64,000 bases of DNA from Chryseobacterium jejuense (GCF_900100075.1 NZ_FNEG01000001.1:1116001-1180000); one strand, 5' to 3'. Numbered from the stretch's first letter, positions 43,246-52,673 are shown. The notes: generated by a model not told the origin, from the sequence alone. Numbers and translations are program-made.

Positions 43246-46200
43246 ATGAAGAAGCTCCAGGATATTATTATCTCAACCAGGACAATGGCTGTATTGTTAC
43301 TGGTTTATGCATTCGCAATGGCCTATGCAACGTTCTTAGAAAACGACTACGGAACTCCTACAGCAAAAGCATTAATTTATGAGGCCAAATGGTTTGAACT
43401 CATTATGGTGCTGCTTATTATTAACTTCATAGGAAATATCGGAAGATACAGACTGTGGAAAAAAGAGAAATGGCCGGTTTTAGTTTTTCACCTTGCCTTT
43501 ATCTTCATCTTTATTGGTGGTGCCATCACAAGATACATCAGTTTTGAGGGGCAGATGCACATCAGAGAAGGGGAAACATCCAACGAAATTGTAACGGATA
43601 AAAACTTCCTTAAAATCCAGATCGAGGAAAAAGGAGATGTCCTTAACTACCAGGATATTCCTTATTTGATGTCTCCACTACACAAAGATCTTAGTGCAAC
43701 TTACGACTTCCATGGAAAAGAAGTAAAGATCTTTGCAAAAGAATATATTCAAAGAAAAAAAGACAGCTTATTGGCTGAACCTAATGGAACTGAGTATCTT
43801 CACCTGGTTTCAACAGGAACAACAGGAAGACAAAACATCTACATCAAAGCTGGAGACACCAAATCAATCAACGGAACTTTGGTAACCTTTAACAGAGCGA
43901 TTGAAGGGGCAGTAGAATTCAAAAATGAAGGCGGAAAACTATTCATTAAAACTCCAGTAGATGCAAGTTTCATGACCATGGCAACTCAGGCTACCGGAAG
44001 TACTGTAAAAGATCAATTCCAACCTTTAGCATTGAGAAGTTTATACACCATCAATGAGTTAAAATTAGTAGTTCCTGAAGGTCTTAAAAAAGGAAAACTG
44101 ATGGCTATTGAAGGGGATAGAAAGAAAGATGCTAATGTGCCGGATATGCTTCAGATTGAACTTCAAGGTCCAAAAACAAAGCAATTGGTTGATCTTTCTG
44201 TTGAAAGAGGAAATCCAAATGCCTATAAGCAGGTTACGATGGATGGATTGAACATCATGGTTGGATTCGGACCTAAGGTTTACAACACCCCTTTCGCATT
44301 GAAATTAGATGATTTTGTGATGGAAACGTATCCTGGAAGTAACTCTCCAAGTGCTTATGAAAGTCACGTGAAAATCGTTGATGAAGGAAAAGAAAACCCT
44401 TATAAAATCTATATGAATCACGTTCTAAACTATAAAGGATACCGTTTCTTCCAGTCAAGCTTTGATCCGGACAGAATGGGTACGGTATTATCTGTAAACC
44501 ACGATTATTGGGGAACTTTAATTTCATATATCGGATATGGTCTTTTATTCTTAGGAATGTTTGTGATCTTCTTCTGGAAAGGAACACACTTCTGGAAATT
44601 AAATAAAATGCTGAAAGATGCTAATAAACTGAAAGAAATTAATAAAAAGAAAGCTGCGGCAGTACTTTTATTATTCTTAAGTTTAGGGTTAAACGCTCAA
44701 AAAATTGAAACACATGGAACTACTGACGGAAGCAGAGAACATGTACATGTAGAAGGAGATGGGCATACCCACGCAACACCAGCTCCTGAAGCTAAAGCAA
44801 CAGCTCAAGATGGCGAAATAAGACAGAATTCATTAGCTTCTCCAATGGGGAAAATGAGAACTATTTCAGCTGATGAAATTATTTCAAGAAACAAAATTAG
44901 TAAAGAACACGCTGAGAAATTCGGTTACCTTTTGGTTCAGAACTTCGAAGGGCGAATTATTCCAATGAACACTCAGGCTTTAGAGGTTTTAAGAAAACTT
45001 TACAAGCATGACAGCTTCAAAGGAACAGATGGGAAATCCTTGGATGCTAACCAATGGTTCCTTTCTATCAATACAGATACGGAAAGCTGGACATCAGTTC
45101 CTCTAATCAAAGTTGATGAAAAAGGAGGAAAGGCACTTCTGGAAAAAACTAAAGCTAATGAAGAAGGCTATACTTCTTTACTGAATTTATTCCCGGTAGA
45201 TAAGAGAACAGGAATGTTATCTTATGTTCTGGAAAGAGACTATAATGCAGCTTTTGCCAAAAAACCAGCAGACCAGTCTGAATATGACAAACAGGTTATT
45301 AAACTAAACGAAAGAGTTCAGATTTTCAATGAGTTTTTCAGTGGTCAGTTCTTAAGAATCGTTCCTGTGAAAAATGATGCTAATCACACTTGGCATTCAT
45401 GGTTGGATCAGAAATTTGAACCGGATATGGAGTCCCAGCAAGTAATGGGTCCTTATTTTTCAACAGTTATTGGAGCACAAAAATCAGGAGACTGGAGCCA
45501 AGCTGATGCTGAATTGGTAAAACTTTCAGACTATCAGAAAAAATGGGGGAAAGCAGTAATTCCAGACCAATCTAAAGTAGATCTTGAAGTATTCATGAAC
45601 AATGTGAATATCAACTTCAAATTATTGATTTTCTATACGATTATTGGAGGACTTCTTTTAATTTTAGGTTTTGTTGAGCTATTCAAACCTAATAAAAGTT
45701 TAAACAAAGCGATTAAAGTAATCATCGGTATTGGGTCTATAGGATATATATGCCACTTCCTGGGTCTTGTAGCAAGATGGTATATTTCTGGACACGCACC
45801 TTGGAGTAATGGATACGAAGCGATTATCTTCATCTCATGGGTAGGTATTTCGGCAGGTTTTGCATTGTATAGAAATTCAAATGCTTTGATTCCTGCATCA
45901 GGATTTATGGTGGCAGTTATCATGATGGGATTTGCACACGGAGGTTCTGCACTTGATCCACAGATTACACCGCTTGTTCCTGTATTGAAGTCTTATTGGC
46001 TAATCGTTCACGTAGCGATTATTACATCAAGTTATGGTTTCTTTGCCCTGTCTATGATTATTGCTGTACTATCTTTAGTATTCTATATTATCTCAAACAA
46101 AGACACTTATAAAATTCACCACGATACAACATTGAAAGAACTGGTAATTGTTTCTGAAATGTCATTAACGGTAGGTCTTTTTGCCTTAACGGTAGGGAAC

Positions 46201-46542
46201 TTCCTGGGAGGTATCTGGGCCAATGAATCTTGGGGTAGATACTGGAGCTGGGACCCGAAAGAAACATGGGCTTTCATTTCCATTATGGTTTACGCTTTCG
46301 TATTACACATGAGATTAGTTCCTGGATTAAGAAGCAGATGGGCATTCCACGTTGCAACAATGTTTGCTTTCTGTTCAATGGTAATGACTTACTTTGGGGT
46401 AAATTACTACCTGAGCGGACTTCACTCTTATGCAGCAGGTGATCCGGTACCAGTACCAGCTTGGGTATATATCGGAATTGCTACAATGATTACCTTATCA
46501 GCTGTATCTTATTTCAAGTTTAAAGCTTTAACAAAGAAATAA
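43246..46542 (+). CDS. ccsBA: Fused ResB-CcsA cytochrome c maturation protein
   Basis: A 1098-aa system II cytochrome c biogenesis protein that delivers heme to the periplasm and ligates it to apocytochromes. The N-terminal part (about 1-460) has ResB-type helices and a large periplasmic domain. The C-terminal ~300 residues are CcsA with GHAPWSNGYEAI and the WWD-like heme-handling motif NESWGRYWSWDPKETWAF. Helices around 455-480 (LLLFLSLGLNAQ) precede a His-rich HGTTDGSREHVHVEGDGHTH stretch. The fused form is usual in Bacteroidota and epsilonproteobacteria. Confidence 0.93.
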   Translation: MKKLQDIIISTRTMAVLLLVYAFAMAYATFLENDYGTPTAKALIYEAKWFELIMVLLIINFIGNIGRYRLWKKEKWPVLVFHLAFIFIFIGGAITRYISFEGQMHIREGETSNEIVTDKNFLKIQIEEKGDVLNYQDIPYLMSPLHKDLSATYDFHGKEVKIFAKEYIQRKKDSLLAEPNGTEYLHLVSTGTTGRQNIYIKAGDTKSINGTLVTFNRAIEGAVEFKNEGGKLFIKTPVDASFMTMATQATGSTVKDQFQPLALRSLYTINELKLVVPEGLKKGKLMAIEGDRKKDANVPDMLQIELQGPKTKQLVDLSVERGNPNAYKQVTMDGLNIMVGFGPKVYNTPFALKLDDFVMETYPGSNSPSAYESHVKIVDEGKENPYKIYMNHVLNYKGYRFFQSSFDPDRMGTVLSVNHDYWGTLISYIGYGLLFLGMFVIFFWKGTHFWKLNKMLKDANKLKEINKKKAAAVLLLFLSLGLNAQKIETHGTTDGSREHVHVEGDGHTHATPAPEAKATAQDGEIRQNSLASPMGKMRTISADEIISRNKISKEHAEKFGYLLVQNFEGRIIPMNTQALEVLRKLYKHDSFKGTDGKSLDANQWFLSINTDTESWTSVPLIKVDEKGGKALLEKTKANEEGYTSLLNLFPVDKRTGMLSYVLERDYNAAFAKKPADQSEYDKQVIKLNERVQIFNEFFSGQFLRIVPVKNDANHTWHSWLDQKFEPDMESQQVMGPYFSTVIGAQKSGDWSQADAELVKLSDYQKKWGKAVIPDQSKVDLEVFMNNVNINFKLLIFYTIIGGLLLILGFVELFKPNKSLNKAIKVIIGIGSIGYICHFLGLVARWYISGHAPWSNGYEAIIFISWVGISAGFALYRNSNALIPASGFMVAVIMMGFAHGGSALDPQITPLVPVLKSYWLIVHVAIITSSYGFFALSMIIAVLSLVFYIISNKDTYKIHHDTTLKELVIVSEMSLTVGLFALTVGNFLGGIWANESWGRYWSWDPKETWAFISIMVYAFVLHMRLVPGLRSRWAFHVATMFAFCSMVMTYFGVNYYLSGLHSYAAGDPVPVPAWVYIGIATMITLSAVSYFKFKALTKK

Positions 46543-46561
46543 TCTTTTAAACATATCACTC

Positions 46562-46594
46562 AAAATCCCGGAATTCATTTCCGGGATTTTTTTT
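46562..46594 (+). terminator. ccsBA terminator
   Basis: AAAATCCCGGAA (46562-46573) pairs with TTCCGGGATTTT (46579-46590) over 12 bp with a TTCAT loop, followed by TTTT. It lies 19 bp after the stop. Confidence 0.88.
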
Positions 46595-47063
46595 GTGTAT
46601 AAGTCATCTGTGGATTTATAAATTTGATTAATAGGACTTTGTTCGATCAAACAACCTTTCTACAGCGTGAAGCTTTTATTTCTATTGCTATCGACAATTA
46701 TCATCAAGATTGAACCGGTTACTCTGTATGTTGAATTAATTGTAACGCTATGCTCGCAAGGCTGATTATACTAGTTTTTTTATTTTCCGTTCACAATGGC
46801 ACTTCGTTCAGCAAGGGATGGGATTCTTAGCTGAGTGAAATGCCTCTGCAATTTTTTCCATTATAACTCATAAATTCTTAGCGAACATTGCGTTTATATC
46901 TTTTGATCTCGGTTCATAATTACTGTAAAAAATTACAATCACAGACCTTGTTCTATGAATTCTGAATTCTGCTCTCATCAAAAAAACAAAATTTATCAAT
47001 CACAATTCAAAATTTACTGTTAACTTTATGATATCAAAATAATATCAAATTAAAAATTCAATC
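46595..47063. other. Intergenic region between ccsBA and the SPFH gene
   Basis: 469 bp without a supported gene. Its base composition is more balanced than the neighbouring AT-rich spacers, which hints at a decayed sequence, but no frame longer than about 25 codons is convincing. Near its right end the 8-mer ATATCAAA repeats at 47031-47038 and 47042-47049, an 11-bp period, 14 bp before the SPFH ATG. Confidence 0.5.
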
Positions 47064-47930
47064 ATGGAAAAAACATTAAAACCCATGTCGGGTTATATTA
47101 CATTAGTGATCTGCCTGGTGCTCTTTGTTGCTGCGGCATACTTTTTTATTAGTGGGGTAGATCAAAGTATTACATATGTTGTTATTTCAATGTTGTGCTT
47201 TTTGCTTGCTTGCTTTTTCTTAAAAGGGTTAATGATTATTCAGCCTAATCATTCAAGAGTATTAAACTTCTTCGGAAAGTACGTAGGAACGGTAAAAGAT
47301 AACGGATTATTCTTTATCAATCCTTTATACTCATCTCAGAAAATGTCATTGCGTTCAGAAAACTTACAGGGACAAACTTTGAAAGTAAATGATAAGATGG
47401 GGAATCCTATTGAAATTGCAGTAGTAATGGTATGGAAAGTAGGAGATACCTATAAAGCGGCTTTTGATGTAGAGCGTTATTCAGACTTTGTTAGGATGCA
47501 GAGTGAAGCAGCGGTACGTCATTTGGCCATGAGTTTTCCTTATGATAATCTGGAAGATGATCATGCTCCGATTACATTGAGAGAGGGCGGAGATAAGATT
47601 AATTCTATTTTGGAGCAGGAACTTACAGATCGCCTTTCAAAAGCAGGAATTGTAATTCAGGAGGCAAGAATTTCACATTTAGCGTATGCTTCTGAAATTG
47701 CCGGAGCTATGCTTCAGAGACAGCAGGCTACTGCGATTGTAGCAGCGAGAACAAAAATCGTAGAAGGAGCGGTGGGAATGGTAGACCTTGCCCTTAAAAA
47801 GCTTTCAGAAGAAAATATCGTTGAGCTTGATGATGAAAGAAAAGCAGCAATGGTAAGCAATTTAATGGTGGTTCTTTGTGGTGAAAAAGCAGCAACCCCA
47901 ATATTAAATGCAGGAACCCTGTATAACTAG
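47064..47930 (+). CDS. SPFH/band 7 membrane protein
   Basis: A 288-aa protein with two N-terminal hydrophobic segments (about 11-30 and 37-57) and an SPFH domain (QPNHSRVLNFFGKYVGTVKDNGLFFINPLYSSQKMSLRSENLQGQ). The C-terminal helical part (AGAMLQRQQATAIVAARTKIVEGAVGMVDLALKKL) matches the flotillin/stomatin pattern and would oligomerise at the inner membrane. It is followed 84 bp later by a ribbon-helix-helix gene, a pairing also seen for this SPFH subfamily elsewhere. The pair may be co-regulated. Confidence 0.87.
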   Translation: MEKTLKPMSGYITLVICLVLFVAAAYFFISGVDQSITYVVISMLCFLLACFFLKGLMIIQPNHSRVLNFFGKYVGTVKDNGLFFINPLYSSQKMSLRSENLQGQTLKVNDKMGNPIEIAVVMVWKVGDTYKAAFDVERYSDFVRMQSEAAVRHLAMSFPYDNLEDDHAPITLREGGDKINSILEQELTDRLSKAGIVIQEARISHLAYASEIAGAMLQRQQATAIVAARTKIVEGAVGMVDLALKKLSEENIVELDDERKAAMVSNLMVVLCGEKAATPILNAGTLYN

Positions 47931-48014
47931 TCATAAAAATTGAATACTTCCTGGTTTATCGAGTTTATAAGCCCTGGATATAACCCAATGCATCTTGCAT
48001 AAAAAACAAGAATA

Positions 48015-48203
48015 ATGAAATCGGAAAAAGCTCAGAACACTTCGGAAAACAAAGGCAAAAAATCCTTTGTCTTAAGGATAGATGAGTCCACCTATAAACT
48101 CCTGGAAAAATGGGCCAATGATGAATTCAGAAGTGTGAATGGCCAAATTGAATATCTCCTGCATCAAAGCCTTGTCAATTCGGGGAGAAAGAAAAAAGAG
48201 TAG
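48015..48203 (+). CDS. Arc-type ribbon-helix-helix DNA-binding protein
   Basis: A 62-aa protein with the RHH layout: a short strand (SFVLRIDEST) followed by two helices (YKLLEKWANDEFRS and NGQIEYLLHQSLVNSG) and a basic tail. Arc/MetJ-type proteins bind DNA as dimers with the strand in the major groove. No toxin gene is adjacent, so an antitoxin role is not supported; regulation of the upstream SPFH gene is the simplest guess. The ATG start is natural for this length. Confidence 0.82.
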   Translation: MKSEKAQNTSENKGKKSFVLRIDESTYKLLEKWANDEFRSVNGQIEYLLHQSLVNSGRKKKE

Positions 48204-48354
48204 TTGGCCGGCAAAAGTGGAGAAAAAAGAAGCCTGTAAAAGGCTAGTTTTAGGGAGTACAATGGGAGATATTGAACCTCGAAAATGAAAATTTTTGTGT
48301 TTTTTGGAGTTTTATTTATCAAAAAAACATGTAATTAACCTTAATGTTAAAAAG

Positions 48355-48381
48355 AAAGCAGAGAAATATTTTCTCTGCTTT
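48355..48381. terminator. Bidirectional terminator
   Basis: AAAGCAGAGAAA (48355-48366) pairs with TTTCTCTGCTTT (48370-48381), loop TAT, T-rich on the right and A-rich on the left. It serves the SPFH-RHH unit and the convergent 49-aa gene. Confidence 0.82.
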
Positions 48382-48531
48382 TTATTTTATACAACTCTGA
48401 AGAGTGTCTGCTCCAAAGTAGAATATGACGAGCCAAATCAAGCCTTTAATGGTAAAGAAAGCAAACCCTGCCCATCCCACACGCTTGAACCACTTTTTAA
48501 ACTTTGAGTTATTTTCTTGTGAATTTTCCAT
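48382..48531 (-). CDS. 49-aa single-span membrane protein
   Basis: Reading the minus strand from the ATG at 48531 gives 49 residues: a polar start (MENSQENNSKFKKWFKRVGW), a hydrophobic helix (AGFAFFTIKGLIWLVIFYFG) and ADTLQSCIK, then TAA directly at the terminator. A basic segment (KFKKWFKR) before the helix fits the positive-inside rule, with the C-terminus outside. Small proteins of this shape with the core KGLIWLV are common in flavobacteria; function is unknown. The exact fit between stop codon and terminator supports a real gene. Confidence 0.72.
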   Translation of the reverse strand: MENSQENNSKFKKWFKRVGWAGFAFFTIKGLIWLVIFYFGADTLQSCIK

Positions 48532-48667
48532 CGGTGATTGTCAAAAAGATTACCCTACAAAGATAAGCATGTTTATAATTAGTCCAAATAAAAAGCATAT
48601 TAAAAAATTAAAGTTTTGAGGTTCGCATAATATTTTTATCTTTAGAGAGAACGAAAAGTAAGATTTT

Positions 48668-50218
48668 ATGTCAAAAAAAGTAAAGGATTTCGGAATCGAA
48701 AAAACACTCAAAAACCTTGGTATTAAAGAAGAGAATAAAGGTACTTCAGTGGGCGGGAAATATTTCGCTTCAGGAAAGACGATAGAAAGCGTATCTCCTG
48801 CAGATGGGAAATTAATTGCAAAAGTAAAAACTTCCGGAGAAAGTGATTATGACAAAGTAATTGAAACGGCTCAAAAAGCATTTCAGGAATTCAGGCTGAT
48901 CCCGGCTCCTAAAAGAGGAGAGATGGTAAGACAGCTTGGTTTAAAGTTAAGAGAATATAAAGATGATCTTGGAAAACTGGTTTCCTATGAAATGGGTAAA
49001 TCTTTGCAGGAAGGACTTGGAGAAGTACAGGAAATGATTGATATCTGTGATTTCGCAGTAGGACTTTCAAGACAGCTTCAGGGATATACCATGCACTCAG
49101 AAAGACCTGGTCACAGAATGTACGAACAATACCATCCGCTTGGGGTAGTGGGAATCATCACTGCATTCAACTTCCCGGTAGCTGTATGGTCTTGGAACAC
49201 AGCATTAGCTTGGATCTGTGGTAACGTTACCATCTGGAAGCCATCAGAAAAAACTCCGCTTTGTGCGATAGCATGCCAGAATATTATGAATGAAGTTTTG
49301 AAGGAGAATAATCTTTCGGAAGGAATTTCAAGTGTATTGGTAGCAGACCACGAAATCGGGCAGAAATTAGTTGATGACAAAAGAGTCGCTCTAGTATCTT
49401 TCACAGGGTCTACAAGAGTAGGAAGAATGGTTTCTTCTAAAGTAGCAGAAAGATTCGGGAAGTCAATCCTTGAATTAGGAGGTAACAATGCAATTATCAT
49501 TACCAAAGAAGCAGATCTTAATATGTCTATCATTGGAGCTGTTTTCGGAGCGGTAGGAACTGCAGGACAAAGATGTACTTCTACAAGAAGACTTATTATC
49601 CATGAAGACGTATATGATGAAGTAAAAACAAGATTGGTAAAAGCTTATGGCCAATTGAAAATCGGAAATCCATTGGACGAAACCAACCATGTAGGACCAC
49701 TTATTGACGTTGATGCGGTAAACCAATATCAGGAATCTATCAAGAAATGTAAAAAAGAAGGTGGAAAATTCGTTGTTGAAGGTGGCGTTTTATCTGGAAA
49801 AGATTACGAATCCGGATGCTATGTGAAGCCTTGCGTTGCTGAAGTGAAAAACTCTTATGAGATTGTTCAGCATGAAACATTTGCTCCAATTTTATACTTA
49901 ATCAAATACAAAACATTAGAAGAAGCAATCGCTATTCAGAATGATGTTCCACAGGGACTTTCTTCTGCGATTATGACTCAAAACCTTAGAGAAGCAGAAT
50001 TATTCCTTTCTCATGCAGGTTCAGATTGTGGTATTGCCAACGTAAATATTGGTACTTCCGGTGCAGAAATCGGAGGAGCTTTCGGAGGAGAAAAAGAAAC
50101 CGGAGGTGGTAGAGAATCAGGATCTGATGCTTGGAAGTATTATATGAGAAGACAAACCAATACTATAAATTACACCGCACAACTTCCTTTAGCACAAGGA
50201 ATTAAATTTGATTTATAA
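48668..50218 (+). CDS. Aldehyde dehydrogenase, ALDH7 (alpha-aminoadipic semialdehyde) type
   Basis: A 516-aa NAD(P)-dependent aldehyde dehydrogenase. Motifs: FNFPVAVWSWNTALAWICGN, FTGSTRVGRMV, the general-base Glu in LELGGNNAII and the nucleophile Cys in GTAGQRCTSTRR. The sequence style (HSERPGHRMYEQYHPLGVVGI) is that of antiquitin/AASADH (ALDH7). It would oxidise 2-aminoadipate 6-semialdehyde to 2-aminoadipate, the step after lysine 6-aminotransferase encoded 115 bp downstream. Confidence 0.9.
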   Translation: MSKKVKDFGIEKTLKNLGIKEENKGTSVGGKYFASGKTIESVSPADGKLIAKVKTSGESDYDKVIETAQKAFQEFRLIPAPKRGEMVRQLGLKLREYKDDLGKLVSYEMGKSLQEGLGEVQEMIDICDFAVGLSRQLQGYTMHSERPGHRMYEQYHPLGVVGIITAFNFPVAVWSWNTALAWICGNVTIWKPSEKTPLCAIACQNIMNEVLKENNLSEGISSVLVADHEIGQKLVDDKRVALVSFTGSTRVGRMVSSKVAERFGKSILELGGNNAIIITKEADLNMSIIGAVFGAVGTAGQRCTSTRRLIIHEDVYDEVKTRLVKAYGQLKIGNPLDETNHVGPLIDVDAVNQYQESIKKCKKEGGKFVVEGGVLSGKDYESGCYVKPCVAEVKNSYEIVQHETFAPILYLIKYKTLEEAIAIQNDVPQGLSSAIMTQNLREAELFLSHAGSDCGIANVNIGTSGAEIGGAFGGEKETGGGRESGSDAWKYYMRRQTNTINYTAQLPLAQGIKFDL

Positions 50219-50332
50219 AAGCTTTACTTAAAGCAACTAAAAAACTATAAAAAACTTAATAACCTGAATGATTAAATGCTCAGCCTTTTGATTGTTTAAT
50301 CATTCACTTATTAAATCACACAACAATTTATT

Positions 50333-51658
50333 ATGGAACACACATTAGATATACAAGCAAATAAAGTTAAGGAAACAGTTGGGAAACATGTGTTGGCAGA
50401 CGGCTTCGATTTCGTGATGGATATTGAAAAATCTCACGGATCATGGCTTTATGATAAACTTACAGACAGAGAATACCTGGATATGTTCTCTATGTTTGCA
50501 TCAGCTTCCATCGGGTACAACCACCCGTATCTTTTAGAAAGATCAGAATGGTTGGGAAGAATGGCTGTTAACAAACCAACATTGGCAGACGTTTACTCAG
50601 AAGAATATGCTCACTTTTTAGAAGTGTTTGAAAGGGTAGTTATTCCTCAGGAATTACAATATGCTTTCTTCATTGAAGGTGGAAGCTTAGGCGTTGAAAA
50701 TGCTATGAAAGCTTGCTTCGATTGGAAAACACGCAAAAACTTTGAAAAAGGTCTTGATACTGAAGCTGGAATCTGTATTCACTTCAAACAGGCTTTCCAC
50801 GGTAGGAGTGGTTATACTCTAAGCTTAACAAATACTTCAGATCCTAGGAAGTACCAATATTTCCCAATGTTTAAGTGGCCAAGAATCTTAAACCCAAAAT
50901 TATCATTCCCGATTACAGAGGAGAATTTAGCAGAAACAATCAAGAACGAGCAACTGGCTTTAGTGCAGATTGAAGAAGCTATTCTCATGAATCCTGATAA
51001 AGTAGCTTGTATCATCATTGAACCTATTCAGGCAGAAGGTGGTGACAACCACTTCAGAGATGAATTTTTACTAGGTTTAAGAAAAATCTGTGATGACAAT
51101 GAAATCTTACTCATTTTTGACGAAGTTCAGACAGGTATTGCCATTACAGGTAAAATGTGGGCATTCCAACACTTTACAGCTAAGCCGGATATCATTTCTT
51201 TCGGGAAAAAAGCTCAGGTTTGTGGAGTATTAGCCAACAAAGAAAAATTTGACGAAGTTCCGAACAACGTTTTCAGAGAAAGCTCAAGAATCAACTCTAC
51301 ATTTGGTGGAAACTTTATCGATATGCTTCGTTTCCAATTGGTAATGGAAGTTATCGAAAAAGAAAACCTTGTAGAAAATGCAAGAGTAGTTGGTGATTTC
51401 TTATTGGAAAGCTTAAAAGCATTAGCAGAGAAGTATCCTGCAAAAATTTCCAATGCAAGAGGGAGAGGACTAATGTGTGCTATTGATCTTCCATCCGGAG
51501 CTGACAGAAACAAAATGATGACCGAATTATTCAATGATGGATTAATCATTCTTCCATGTGGAGATCACTCTTTACGTTTCAGACCACATCTTAATGTTAC
51601 CAAGGAAGAAATTCAATTGGCATTAGATAAAATTGAAAATAATATTAATAAAATTTAA
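50333..51658 (+). CDS. lat: L-lysine 6-transaminase
   Basis: A 441-aa PLP-dependent class III aminotransferase that moves the epsilon-amino group of lysine to 2-oxoglutarate, giving 2-aminoadipate 6-semialdehyde. Features: GYNHPYLLERSEW, AFFIEGGSLGVENAMKACFDWK, CIIIEPIQAEGGDNHF, LIFDEVQTGIAITGKMWAFQHF and the PLP lysine in ISFGKKAQVCG. The IEPIQAEGGD and FGKKAQVCG blocks are those of LAT rather than of GABA or ornithine transaminases. Together with the ALDH7 upstream it forms a lysine-degradation pair. Confidence 0.9.
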   Translation: MEHTLDIQANKVKETVGKHVLADGFDFVMDIEKSHGSWLYDKLTDREYLDMFSMFASASIGYNHPYLLERSEWLGRMAVNKPTLADVYSEEYAHFLEVFERVVIPQELQYAFFIEGGSLGVENAMKACFDWKTRKNFEKGLDTEAGICIHFKQAFHGRSGYTLSLTNTSDPRKYQYFPMFKWPRILNPKLSFPITEENLAETIKNEQLALVQIEEAILMNPDKVACIIIEPIQAEGGDNHFRDEFLLGLRKICDDNEILLIFDEVQTGIAITGKMWAFQHFTAKPDIISFGKKAQVCGVLANKEKFDEVPNNVFRESSRINSTFGGNFIDMLRFQLVMEVIEKENLVENARVVGDFLLESLKALAEKYPAKISNARGRGLMCAIDLPSGADRNKMMTELFNDGLIILPCGDHSLRFRPHLNVTKEEIQLALDKIENNINKI

Positions 51659-51668
51659 AACCAAAGAT

Positions 51669-51699
51669 TTGTAATTTTCGAAAAAACATTGTACATTTA
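51669..51699 (+). promoter_or_regulatory. Promoter of the DUF2007 gene
   Basis: TTG at 51669-51671, 20-nt spacer, TACATTTA at 51692-51699: one base from TAnnTTTG. It lies 20 nt before the ATG at 51720. Confidence 0.5.
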
Positions 51700-51719
51700 G
51701 ATACTCAAACAATTAGAAT

Positions 51720-51947
51720 ATGGAAAGAAGTACGAGAGTATCAGTTTATGAAAGTGATAACCCTTCAGAAATTCAGTTGGTTAAGTCTAAATTGGATGAC
51801 GCGCAAATTACAAATACTGTTGAAAATAACTATCTTACATTCACTACAACGCCTACAGCAACATCGCTAAAGGTAATGGTGGATCTACAGGATGAGAAGA
51901 AAGCATTTGATATTATTGATGCTTATCTTCAACAAAATGAAAATTAA
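51720..51947 (+). CDS. DUF2007 small protein
   Basis: A 75-aa protein of the DUF2007 (putative signal-transducing) family, recognised from the opening RVSVYESDNPSEIQLVKSKLDDAQI and a VDLQDEKKAFDIIDAYLQQ end. It has a ferredoxin-like betaalpha layout and no catalytic residues. The family's role is unknown. It has its own promoter and terminator, so it is independent of the lysine genes. Confidence 0.8.
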   Translation: MERSTRVSVYESDNPSEIQLVKSKLDDAQITNTVENNYLTFTTTPTATSLKVMVDLQDEKKAFDIIDAYLQQNEN

Positions 51948-51983
51948 TAAAACAATTTCATAATTTTAAATTTTACTACTTCG

Positions 51984-52020
51984 AACCGAAAATTAATTTA
52001 TAATTAGTTTTCGGTTTTTT
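51984..52020 (+). terminator. Terminator of the DUF2007 gene
   Basis: AACCGAAAATTAAT (51984-51997) pairs with ATTAGTTTTCGGTT (52003-52016), one G-U, loop TTATA, then TTTT. Confidence 0.85.
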
Positions 52021-52160
52021 AATTAAATCAATTATAAAATTATTGAAAGATGGAAGGATTGAAAGAGGGTAATAGGTTGGCTTGTAATTGTTTTTTATGA
52101 AAGTAATGAGTCTGGTTATTACTCTCTGAATCTTTTTATTTTTTAATCAAAATCAACAAC

Positions 52161-52673
52161 ATGAATCCAGAAATCAAACTAAGAAAATCGGAAATTGAAG
52201 ACAGAGACATTATTTGGGCAATCATCCAGCAATCCATTGAAAGAAGAAGACAAGATGGAAGTACACAATGGCAGAACGGTTATCCTAATCTTGATACAGT
52301 AGAGAGCGATATTGCTAAAGGTTTTGGATATGTGCTTACAGTAGACGGGGATATTGCAGTGTATGCAGCTTTGATTCTTAACGATGAACCTGCATACAGT
52401 AAAATTGAAGGCGCATGGTTAAGCAACGGAGAATTTGTAGTAGTACATCGCGTGGCTATTGACGAAAAGTTTGCAGGACAGGGAATGACTAAAAAACTTT
52501 TCGATCATATCGAAGATTTTACCAGAGCTAATGGAATTCAGAGTGTTAAGGTAGATACAAACTATGATAATATTGCAATGCTGAAAATTCTTGAAAGTAA
52601 AGGATATTCCTATTGTGGAGAAGTTGTTTTGGCAGACGGATTAAGGAAAGCTTTTGAGAAGATTATAATTTAA
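52161..52673 (+). CDS. GNAT-family N-acetyltransferase
   Basis: A 170-aa acetyltransferase. The acetyl-CoA-binding stretch is VVVHRVAIDEKFAGQGMTKKLFDHI (motif A, with the Q/R-x-x-G-x-G/A pattern as AGQGMTK) and the C-terminal NYDNIAMLKILESKGYSYCG is motif B. It is very similar in layout to the GNAT at 61353-61844 (both have IxQWxxxYPNxxxxxxDxxKG at the N-terminus), so the two are paralogues. The substrate is unknown. It stands alone before the efflux operon. Confidence 0.85.
   Translation: MNPEIKLRKSEIEDRDIIWAIIQQSIERRRQDGSTQWQNGYPNLDTVESDIAKGFGYVLTVDGDIAVYAALILNDEPAYSKIEGAWLSNGEFVVVHRVAIDEKFAGQGMTKKLFDHIEDFTRANGIQSVKVDTNYDNIAMLKILESKGYSYCGEVVLADGLRKAFEKIII

Noticed and set aside
46595..47063. 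Possible decayed gene between ccsBA and the SPFH gene
   Set aside because: Composition differs from other spacers, but no frame beyond about 25 codons and no recognisable peptide could be read in either direction.
48015..48203. Antitoxin of a toxin-antitoxin pair
   Set aside because: The ribbon-helix-helix protein is of the right size, but no toxin-sized partner gene is adjacent; the neighbour is an SPFH protein.
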